DNA of 64,000 nucleotides. Origin: an uncultured Desulfovibrio sp. Lineage in GTDB: Bacteria; Desulfobacterota; Desulfovibrionia; Desulfovibrionales; Desulfovibrionaceae. Positions 17,554 to 24,295 of the stretch are shown here, in pieces. Every line of letters starts with the position of its first letter. Within the stretch, counting starts at the first letter, position 1. The position numbers and the translations under genes were made by a program. A model generated the notes under the pieces. That model saw nothing but the letters and a program-made list of their open reading frames with translations. It did not search any database and was not told the DNA's origin. The DNA is taken from positions 118,236 to 182,235 of the forward strand of contig NZ_CALUWO010000004.1 in assembly GCF_944324505.1 (NCBI RefSeq). The letters run 5' to 3'.

Positions 17554-18660
17554 CTAGCCACGCTCTGCCGGGGAATGCCCGCCGACCCCGCCCTTGTGCG
17601 GATGCACCACACGCCATGTGCTGCCCTCCCGTTGCAGGCGCCCCAGAACACGCCGCAGGCGCGGCAGCGGACTGCCGCAGGCACAGGGCGCCGCATCCAG
17701 AACAGCCACGTCCCCCGTCCGGTAGCGGACAAGGGGCAGGGCCTCGCGCCGCAGGGTGGTCAGCACCAGCTCGCCCGCTTGTCCCGGCGCCAGCGGTCTG
17801 TCTGTACAGGGGTCCAGAACTTCAGGCAGCAGGTCCAGCGCCTGCCAGTGCAGCCCGGTATGGGCCGGGCACTCCACTGCGCCGGCAAAGGCGCTTTCCG
17901 TGGAGCCGTAATGCTCCAGCACGGGAATGCCCCAGGCCTGCTCGGCACGCTGCCGCAGGGCCGGATCGCACCAGTCCGCCGCACACAGCACGCCACACAG
18001 GCCCGGAGGCCGCCGGGGAAAGGCGCGCAGCAAGCCTTCCAGCTGCGCCGGAAGCAGCACCAGCCCCGCACCGGCCTGGCAGACGGGCAACGCTTCCCAG
18101 CAGCGGCGCAGGTGTTCTCCGCTACCGGACAGGCAGGCTTCCGCCAGTGCCGGCGCTGCCGCCACCGCGCTCTGCTGTCCGGCCAGTCCCTGCCGCAGCA
18201 GGTCCGTGATGCCCTGTGGCCGGTGCGCGCCGGGCAGCAGCACCCACAGGCGCTGCCCCGGCCCCACCAGCAGCCGCATGCCCACGGCAAAAAACTCCCG
18301 CGTGCGGGCCAGGTCCCCCAGGCTGAATGCCAGCCGCTTGGGAACGCCCATACTGCCCGAGGTGCTCACCGTAACCATGCGCTCCACGTCAGAGCGAGAA
18401 ACGCAGAGCATGTCCTCCCAGTGCCGCAGATCATCGGCAGTGGTACAGGGCAGCGTCTCCAGCGCCTCCAGCGAGTCCAGACGTACCCCCGCCAGACGCG
18501 GTGCATAAAAACGACTGTGCTGCGCCGCATAGGCCAGCTGGGCATTGAGCAGAAGCAGCTGCTGCTGCCGCAGACGTTCCGGCAGGTCCTGCGGGCTGCT
18601 GGCGCCGCACTGCCCGGCCAGCCAGGCATCCAGCCGGCAGGCAAAGGGAGAACCGTTCAT
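17554..18660 (-). CDS. AMP-dependent CoA ligase-like protein (DVU_1553-type, PaaK-like)
   Basis: This 368-residue protein belongs to the adenylate-forming superfamily, closest in style to phenylacetate-CoA ligase and coenzyme F390 synthetase. It has the ATP-binding loop STSGSMGVPKR (about 99-109), the YGSTES motif and the hinge LVRYRTGDVAVLD. It is somewhat short, lacking a full C-terminal lid domain. It should activate a carboxylate as an acyl-adenylate; the acid is unknown. Its ATG overlaps the stop of the radical SAM gene (ATGA). As the last gene of a block led by aldehyde oxidoreductase, it might act on the acid made by that enzyme or on a cofactor precursor. That is inference. Confidence 0.82.
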   Translation of the reverse strand: MNGSPFACRLDAWLAGQCGASSPQDLPERLRQQQLLLLNAQLAYAAQHSRFYAPRLAGVRLDSLEALETLPCTTADDLRHWEDMLCVSRSDVERMVTVSTSGSMGVPKRLAFSLGDLARTREFFAVGMRLLVGPGQRLWVLLPGAHRPQGITDLLRQGLAGQQSAVAAAPALAEACLSGSGEHLRRCWEALPVCQAGAGLVLLPAQLEGLLRAFPRRPPGLCGVLCAADWCDPALRQRAEQAWGIPVLEHYGSTESAFAGAVECPAHTGLHWQALDLLPEVLDPCTDRPLAPGQAGELVLTTLRREALPLVRYRTGDVAVLDAAPCACGSPLPRLRRVLGRLQREGSTWRVVHPHKGGVGGHSPAERG

Positions 18661-20075
18661 GCCTGCGCCATCCTGTGCGGATACAGGGGCTGGCCGTCGC
18701 TGCTGGTGCAGTTGTGCAGGCAGAAAGGAATCATCCTGCCGTCCGGCCGCATGACGTGAATGCAGCAGCCCCGCACCCGCTCCAGGTCCAGGTCCAGGGC
18801 ATCCTGAAAGGCCATGCAGGACAGGGTGAAACGGCGCTCCACACCCGCCCGGGCCAGAAAGCGGTCAAAGTCATCCGCCATCCCGGGACTGACTGCCGAA
18901 GGGGGCGCCTGCTCCGGCACCTCGCCCTTCCAGTGGGCCGCCACGAACTGCCGGGCACGCCGGGCGCCTTCGGCAGCCTCCTGCGGCGCGGACGACGGGG
19001 AACAGCACGTGGCCGCCTGCGGCAGCCAGCGCAGCCGGGGGCTGCCGTCGGCCGCCTGTTCCCGGGCATAGACCGCACTGAACGAGCACAGCACATGCTC
19101 GCAGCCCGGCGGATGAAAATGCTCTGCCCGCAGCATGTCCGGCACCTGCTCGCACAGGGCCTGCATGACATCGAACAGGGACAAACGCGGCGCGCTGAGC
19201 AGATCGCCGGGATAGCGCCCGAAGCGGGAAAGCGGTTGCAGGTGCAGACCGCGCACCACAGGCCCCAGCCGCAGGGCCTGCCGCAGCAGATCGCCCAGCC
19301 GGGACAGATTGGCTTCCGGCATCAGCGTGGCCACCAGCACCACGCCCAACCCGGCGGCAGCGCAATGCCGCACCGCCGCTTCCTTGCAGGCCATGAGGCT
19401 TTCGCCGTGGGGCAGCCTGCCGCGCAGGGGCGCGCATGCCGCATCATCCGGGGCATCCCATTGCAGATACACCGAGTCCAGCCCGGCCTCGCGCAAGCTC
19501 CGGGCATACGCCGCCTCCCTGCCCAGGCGCAGCCCGTTGCTGTTGACCTGCACCAGGCCAAAGCGGTGCCGGCGCACGGCACGGATGATATCGGGCAGGT
19601 CCTGCCGCAGGGTCGGTTCGCCGCCGGAAAGCTGCACATTGCAGCCCGGCGAAACGTGCTCCAGACGGTCCAGCAGCTGAACAATCCGCTCCTGCGGCGG
19701 GTCTTCCGGCAGCGGCCCCTGCCCGGCCGAAGCAAAACAAACCGGGCAGGCCATATTGCAGCGCATGGTCACTTCCAGCAGTGCGGTACAGGTATGCTGC
19801 GCATGGGAAGGGCACAGGCCGCAATCATACGGGCAGCCCTGCACCGTGGCCGTCAGGGGATGCCGGGGATAGGAAGGTGTCTTGCTCCGCTGCCAGTCGG
19901 CAAAGGGCACGGGCAGGGCCATGCCGCCCGCCGGCCGGCGTACTGCCACGCGGAACGGGCCATGCTCCGGGCACTGCTTGCTGAAGTATACCGTGTCCCC
20001 TTCCCGTTCGTAGCGGGCATCCACCCGTCGCAGACAGACGGGGCACAGGCTCCGGGTGCGATGGAGCAGGTTCAC
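18657..20075 (-). CDS. trsS: radical SAM protein, TrsS-like
   Basis: The 472-residue protein starts with a zinc- or FeS-type Cys pair (Cys11, Cys14 in CPVC, with Cys35 in KQCPEHG), then Cys81-x3-Cys85-x2-Cys88, then the radical SAM triad Cys106-x3-Cys110-x2-Cys113 in RCNMACPVCF. SGGEPTLRQDLP follows, the usual SAM-binding GGEP. The C-terminus has further Cys in GCCIHVMRPDGRMIPFC, like a SPASM-type auxiliary cluster. The N-terminal arrangement resembles the tetraether-synthase/MJ0619 radical SAM group. I recall the family name TrsS, members of which can contain selenocysteine; here all positions are Cys with no in-frame TGA. The substrate is unknown. Overlapping start and stop codons link it to both neighbours. 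Confidence 0.85.
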   Translation of the reverse strand: MNLLHRTRSLCPVCLRRVDARYEREGDTVYFSKQCPEHGPFRVAVRRPAGGMALPVPFADWQRSKTPSYPRHPLTATVQGCPYDCGLCPSHAQHTCTALLEVTMRCNMACPVCFASAGQGPLPEDPPQERIVQLLDRLEHVSPGCNVQLSGGEPTLRQDLPDIIRAVRRHRFGLVQVNSNGLRLGREAAYARSLREAGLDSVYLQWDAPDDAACAPLRGRLPHGESLMACKEAAVRHCAAAGLGVVLVATLMPEANLSRLGDLLRQALRLGPVVRGLHLQPLSRFGRYPGDLLSAPRLSLFDVMQALCEQVPDMLRAEHFHPPGCEHVLCSFSAVYAREQAADGSPRLRWLPQAATCCSPSSAPQEAAEGARRARQFVAAHWKGEVPEQAPPSAVSPGMADDFDRFLARAGVERRFTLSCMAFQDALDLDLERVRGCCIHVMRPDGRMIPFCLHNCTSSDGQPLYPHRMAQA

Positions 20076-20563
20076 GCCTTTTCCCCCGGCGATACATGAG
20101 CCATGTAGTCCAACTCATAGGTCTGCATGAGGTCCAGAATCTTTTCCCAGCAGTCCGCCAGCAGATCGCCGCAGCCGGCCGGATCGGCAGGCTGACCGGG
20201 CACGCTGGCCCGGCCCTGTTCCGCCGCCAGCCCCGGCGCCACCTCGTCACAGCCCGTACCGCCATAGGCGCGCGTCCGTTCCGCAAACCACTGGGCATAG
20301 TCGTTGAGCAGCGCATTCAGCTGCGGATGCGCCTGTTCCGCATCCTCTCCCTTGCCGGCTACCAGCGCCAGGGCGGCGGCTCCCCCTGTCAGCAGTCCGC
20401 ATGGTCCCCCCGCATAGCCGATGCCCACACACAGGCCCTGCATGGCGCGCACCAGGGCGGGATTTTCCACACCCTGCGCCTGCAAAAGCAGCAACAGCAG
20501 GAGCTGACTACAACAATAGCCCTGCCGCACCCACGGCAGAAGCTCCAGCAAAAGCGGATTCAT
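20072..20563 (-). CDS. C_GCAxxG_C_C family redox protein (DVU_1555-type)
   Basis: A 163-residue protein related to the C_GCAxxG_C_C family: CCSQ near residue 17, a glycine-rich motif GIGYAGGPCGLLTGG, then GTGCDEV and CGDLLADC. In the family's usual motif the second residue of GCAxxG is Cys; here it is Tyr (GYAGG). The family is thought to bind a metal or FeS cluster, but function is not established. Its start and stop codons overlap the methyltransferase and the radical SAM gene, so the three should be made together. Confidence 0.82.
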   Translation of the reverse strand: MNPLLLELLPWVRQGYCCSQLLLLLLLQAQGVENPALVRAMQGLCVGIGYAGGPCGLLTGGAAALALVAGKGEDAEQAHPQLNALLNDYAQWFAERTRAYGGTGCDEVAPGLAAEQGRASVPGQPADPAGCGDLLADCWEKILDLMQTYELDYMAHVSPGEKA

Positions 20564-21273
20564 GATGCCTCCTCATTGCGCATGGCCACCCAGGCCCCGT
20601 ATCCCGGACGGGCACAGCCTGCGCCCGGCACCGTGGCGCACAGTCCCAGACGGGCCAGTCCCGCACGGTCGCCATACCAGAGCAGCTGTGCCGCCAGGGC
20701 AGCCAGGGCGGCGCTTTCATCCATCATATAACGTACTGTCAGTCCGGCATCCCGCAACAGCTGTTCCCAGCCGGACCGGGTGCGCGCACCGGCCGCGCAG
20801 CCCGTCTGCCCACGGGGCCGGGGCATGCTTTCCTGCCGCCAGTACAAATCGCTCAGACCAAGTACACCGCCGGGGCGCAGCGCCCGCACCGCCTGCCGCA
20901 GAAAATCCTGCGGCCGGGGCAGAAGCGAGGCCACGCACTGGCAGAGAATCACATCCAGACTGCCCGCCGGCAACGGAAGCCGTTCCAGACGGGCCACCCC
21001 GAACAGCGCCCCCGGCGACGCCTCCCGCCAGGCCGCATGCGGCACGCTGTCCAGTCCCAGCACATGGCAGCCCTCACCGGCCAGACGGCGGACCGTCAGC
21101 CCCACACCGCAGCCGGCATCCAGCACACGCAGCCCACCGGCGGACGACGGTGCATCACCCGGCAAACAGCGCAGACAGCATTGCCACAGGCGCTGCGTGG
21201 CCGGCCAGCCGCCGGGGTGCCAGTGTCCACCGCTCACTGCCTGAAAAAGAGGGTCCGTATAGGGCAGGCTCAC
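20560..21273 (-). CDS. trsM: SAM-dependent methyltransferase, TrsM-like
   Basis: A 237-residue class I methyltransferase with motif I VLDAGCGVGLTVRRL (about 48-62), an acidic post-motif GLDSV, and motif IV/post-motif LRPGGVLGLSDLYW. The overall pattern resembles ArsM/UbiE-type enzymes, but the Cys set of arsenite methyltransferases is not clear. GTG 21273 is chosen because it overlaps the upstream stop (GTGA); the longer ATG reading would overlap the upstream gene by 79 bases. Pairing with the radical SAM protein suggests a shared two-step modification of an unknown substrate. Confidence 0.83.
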   Translation of the reverse strand: MSLPYTDPLFQAVSGGHWHPGGWPATQRLWQCCLRCLPGDAPSSAGGLRVLDAGCGVGLTVRRLAGEGCHVLGLDSVPHAAWREASPGALFGVARLERLPLPAGSLDVILCQCVASLLPRPQDFLRQAVRALRPGGVLGLSDLYWRQESMPRPRGQTGCAAGARTRSGWEQLLRDAGLTVRYMMDESAALAALAAQLLWYGDRAGLARLGLCATVPGAGCARPGYGAWVAMRNEEAS

Positions 21274-21485
21274 TTGTCTTCCAGCAGGCTTTCCACTTCC
21301 AGCATCTTGCCCTCGGCCAGGGTGCGGGGCACCATGGTCAGACCGCACTGCGGGCAGCGCGGCAAAAAGACATCAAAGGCGCTGTCCAGATAAAATGCCT
21401 GTACCTTGCCCTGCTCCACCGGGCAGCCACAGCGCCCGCAGCGCCACGGTCCGCCATCCGGCTCGTAACTGGGTCCCATGCTCAT
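21270..21485 (-). CDS. small CxxC redox/zinc-ribbon protein (DVU_1557-type)
   Basis: A 71-residue protein with two Cys pairs, CGRC (followed by GCP) and CPQC, spaced like a rubredoxin-type knuckle or zinc ribbon. It could carry electrons or bind zinc; the linker is shorter than a typical rubredoxin. A GGGAGGT site precedes ATG 21485. It lies between the flavoprotein and the methyltransferase with GTGA overlap to the latter. Confidence 0.75.
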   Translation of the reverse strand: MSMGPSYEPDGGPWRCGRCGCPVEQGKVQAFYLDSAFDVFLPRCPQCGLTMVPRTLAEGKMLEVESLLEDK

Positions 21486-21488
21486 GGT

Positions 21489-23900
21489 CTACCTCCCGCA
21501 ACAGGCTGCCGGCGCCCCGTCCGGCTCGTCCACACAGCCGCTGCCGGGAACGTGCATGCGGTGGCACCACGCCCCGTGCAGCACGTAGCGGCCATCCGCT
21601 GCCGTATACTCCACCCAGAAGGTCACGCGGCGCGGCCGCCAGGACCCCAGGCGGTGCCCGTTGGTTTCATTGACAAAATAGGCTCTGTGCCGTTCCACCC
21701 TGGTCACGGCCTCCTGCACGTCCGTCAGCAGGATATGGTGCGCCTCCAGCTCATCCAGCAATGCCGGCGCTACCTCCAGCGGCAGCAGGTCCTGCGGCAG
21801 CGACGCGGCCTCTCCGGCCAGGGGAAAGATTTCCAGCAGCCGCTGGCGCAGGCGGAAGCGCCCGCTCCGGCGGGCAGACAGCCCCGGCCCCCGTTCCGTG
21901 GCCGGCGGATGCGCCGTGCCCGCCAGCTGCGGCAAAAGGTCCAGCAGGTGCAGGCTTTCCTTGCCGGAGGCCGCCAGACGATCCCGGCACATGATGCAGG
22001 AAGTGAGCGCCGTATGCGCAAGGCCGGCGGCCCTGTCCTCCGTCATGGCCCGGGCCGTTTCCGGCTGGGCGCACCAGACCAGACCGCCGTAGCCGCAGCA
22101 GGCCGTATCGGCCCCGTGCAGGCGGGGTTCCTCCACCTGGCAGCCGGCCTTGACGGCCAGGGAACGCACGGCACGCTGCCAGCCGGCATGATGCCGCGCG
22201 GTGCAGGGGTCCTGCACAGACAGCCGCCGGGGCGCTTCCGCCTGCGGCCCCCGGGGCCACGGCAGGGCATCCAGCAGTTCCCAGAGCGAAAGGGGGCGAC
22301 TCTGGGGCAGTACCTCCTGCACGACCGCAAGACAGGACGCGCAGGCCACCAGCAGACGGGGCCGGCCGCTCTGCTCCCAGAGGCGGCGCAGCTCCTCCGC
22401 CAGCGCCTGGAAGCGCGCCTCGCGCCCGGCCCAGCGTGCCGGAATGCCGCAACAGCGCGCCAGCAGCCCCACAGGACCACGCTCCAGACCGGGCGCCAGC
22501 TCGCCCGTACCGGCAAGGGCCTCGCGCAGCCAGCGGAACAGAGCTGCCACCTGCTCGCCCCGGGCTGCCGTGAGCTGACAGCCCGGAAAGAACAGCCAGC
22601 CGGGGCTGGCGGCATCCGGTGCTGCGGCCGCGCCGCCGGCGGGCATGGACGGCGGAATGCACAGGGCACAATCGGGCGCACAGGCCGCCTCCATGTCTTC
22701 CAGCGCAAATTCGTGAGCCGATGGCGGCATGTAGCCCCGCTCCACCATATCCCGCCTGGATTGCAGGCAGAGTTCGGCCATGGAGAAATTTTCCGGGCAC
22801 AATTCCTCGCACTGGCCGCAGAGCGTACAGCCGTTGATGAGCGGATTGGCCAGATGCAGCCCCATGACAATGGCCGCATTATTGAACATCTGCCGGGCAT
22901 AGACGCGCGGATAGCCCTTGTATTTTTGCAGCAGCACGCATTCCTTCACGCAGATGAGGCACTGGCATTGCAGGCAGCGTTCCGCCTCCCGGCGGGCCTC
23001 TGCCTCGTCATAGATCTGCCCGGCCGGCTCCACCCGCTCCACGGGGGCGATGCCGTCCAGACGGGTGTGCAGCTCGCGCAGGTCACCGTCGCGGGCGGCC
23101 GTAAGCGAAACGCCCGTGGCCAGCCGCTCCAGACTGCGGGCGGCCTGACGGCCCTGCCCGGCCTGGCGGGAAGCAGAGACATAGGCATGCCCCGTGGGCG
23201 AGCGCACGGGCCAGCCGGCACAGCACACCTTTCCCTGCCAGTGCAGGGTAGCCGCCTCCACGTCCTGTTCCGCCGGCGCCAGTTCCGGCAGGGCATGGGC
23301 ATCCAGCAGCACGGCATCATAGCGGGCGGCAAGCCTGTCCGGCAGCGGGTCATCCTCTGTTTCCAGCGGAACAAAGCGAACCCCCCGCCGCTCCAGCAGG
23401 TGCTGCTGCGCCGGCCAGAGGCCGGCCACGTCCGCCTGCTGCGAAAAATGGGCACACAGCACCGCCTCGGGCGTGCCCGCATGCAGCACGGTCACGGCGT
23501 AGCCCTTGGCCGACAGATCCCAGGCCGCCACCAGTCCGGCCAGTCCCGCGCCGAGCACGGCAATGCTCTTGCCTTTGCGCGGCATGGGCAGGGAACGCAG
23601 TTGCGGCCCCAGAGCGGACAGACAGAAGACCTCCAGACCGCGCACATCCAGCGAGCCGCCCAGATCGCGCCGGGCGCAGCCCTCCTCGCAGGGATGGTCG
23701 CACAGGCGGCAGAACAGCTCCGGCAGGGGCAGATGCCGCTCCAGAATCTTGCGGGCAGCGCTCCATTTGCCCTGCGCGGCCTGCTCCAGAAAGGCGCGGA
23801 CATCAAGGTCCAGCGGGCAGTCCCGGCGACAGTGCGGCGGGCTTTCCTGGGTGCAGCGGGACTCGGCCCGGCGCAGATAGTCCTGATCAAAAACGGTCAT
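21489..23900 (-). CDS. FeS flavoprotein: pyridine nucleotide-disulfide oxidoreductase with HdrD/CCG domains
   Basis: The 803-residue protein combines several modules. The N-terminus is a GltD-like Cys-rich domain (CTQESPPHCRRDCP; LFCRLCDHPCEEGCARRD). The FAD/NAD dinucleotide fold follows (SIAVLGAGLAGLVAAWDL, about 115-132). Next come ferredoxin-type Cys clusters (CLQCQCLICVKEC; CTLCGQCEELCPENF), then two CCG domains of the HdrB/HdrD type (RCCGIPARW; TACCGYGGL with LTSCIMC). The C-terminus has a small WCHRMH-containing domain. It probably relays electrons between NAD(P)H, flavin and a thiol or disulfide centre, plausibly as the electron acceptor of the aldehyde oxidoreductase. ATG 23900 follows GAGGGAA; longer frames lack a site. 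Confidence 0.85.
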   Translation of the reverse strand: MTVFDQDYLRRAESRCTQESPPHCRRDCPLDLDVRAFLEQAAQGKWSAARKILERHLPLPELFCRLCDHPCEEGCARRDLGGSLDVRGLEVFCLSALGPQLRSLPMPRKGKSIAVLGAGLAGLVAAWDLSAKGYAVTVLHAGTPEAVLCAHFSQQADVAGLWPAQQHLLERRGVRFVPLETEDDPLPDRLAARYDAVLLDAHALPELAPAEQDVEAATLHWQGKVCCAGWPVRSPTGHAYVSASRQAGQGRQAARSLERLATGVSLTAARDGDLRELHTRLDGIAPVERVEPAGQIYDEAEARREAERCLQCQCLICVKECVLLQKYKGYPRVYARQMFNNAAIVMGLHLANPLINGCTLCGQCEELCPENFSMAELCLQSRRDMVERGYMPPSAHEFALEDMEAACAPDCALCIPPSMPAGGAAAAPDAASPGWLFFPGCQLTAARGEQVAALFRWLREALAGTGELAPGLERGPVGLLARCCGIPARWAGREARFQALAEELRRLWEQSGRPRLLVACASCLAVVQEVLPQSRPLSLWELLDALPWPRGPQAEAPRRLSVQDPCTARHHAGWQRAVRSLAVKAGCQVEEPRLHGADTACCGYGGLVWCAQPETARAMTEDRAAGLAHTALTSCIMCRDRLAASGKESLHLLDLLPQLAGTAHPPATERGPGLSARRSGRFRLRQRLLEIFPLAGEAASLPQDLLPLEVAPALLDELEAHHILLTDVQEAVTRVERHRAYFVNETNGHRLGSWRPRRVTFWVEYTAADGRYVLHGAWCHRMHVPGSGCVDEPDGAPAACCGR

Positions 23901-23937
23901 ATGCGTTCCCTCGTGGCGTGGGCGGCATGCTGGCTGC

Positions 23938-23964
23938 TTTTTGGGGGGACGGGGACCCCCTCGC
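23938..23964 (+). repeat. G/C-tract repeat, copy A
   Basis: The unit reads T5-G6-AC-G4-A-C5-TCGC and is a close match to each arm of the large hairpin at 24159-24216 (T3-G6-AA-G4-AA-C5). Three related copies lie within 280 bases, which suggests a repeat family rather than chance. Confidence 0.6.
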
Positions 23965-24158
23965 TCTGCTGCTGACGCCAGCACTGGTCAGTTGTGAGGG
24001 GGAAGAAACCCGCTATACTACAAGAAGAAATTGACACGAAATAACCTTTCCAAGTCGATAGCATTTGGCAACGAGCTGTATACACACCCGTCAGGATATA
24101 CCTTCAGATGATGTGTCCTGCTCCCTGATAAAAGCGCGCTGGGGAAGGGATGGGGGGC

Positions 24159-24216
24159 TTTGGGGGGAAGGGGAACCCCCTCCCTCGCTAGGCGAGGGGT
24201 TCCCCTTCCCCCCAAA
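24159..24216. repeat. large inverted repeat between mop and its accessory genes
   Basis: A perfect 17-bp outer stem (24159-24175 with 24200-24216, T3-G6-AA-G4-AA) encloses an inner CTCGC/GCGAG stem closed by a TAG loop, with a five-base C-rich bulge on one side. It lies in the untranslated gap between the aldehyde oxidoreductase stop and the next gene. It may limit 3' decay or read-through, or be a palindromic repeat element. Confidence 0.75.
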
Positions 24217-24253
24217 ACAAGCTGCGGAGCGGATAGAGTTACCAGGCCCTCGT

Positions 24254-24275
24254 GGGGGGAGGCAAACCTCCCCCC
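24254..24275 (-). terminator. hairpin directly after the aldehyde oxidoreductase stop
   Basis: Nine perfect base pairs (GGGGGGAGG with CCTCCCCCC) around a four-base loop, 20 bases beyond the stop codon on the minus strand. No T-run follows, so it is a weak or factor-dependent terminator or an mRNA-protecting hairpin. It could allow mop to be made in excess over the downstream genes. Confidence 0.45.
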
Positions 24276-24295
24276 GTTACAGGCAGTGAGCGCCC

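Noticed and set aside
18657..20563. Selenocysteine in the radical SAM or C_GCAxxG_C_C protein
   Set aside because: Some relatives of the radical SAM family are selenoproteins, but here there is no in-frame TGA before the natural stop in either gene and no selenocysteine insertion hairpin was seen.
20562..23975. A 1137-codon plus-strand frame over the Mop accessory genes
   Set aside because: It is antisense to four genes with recognisable motifs and overlapping start/stop codons. The composition is that of a shadow frame.
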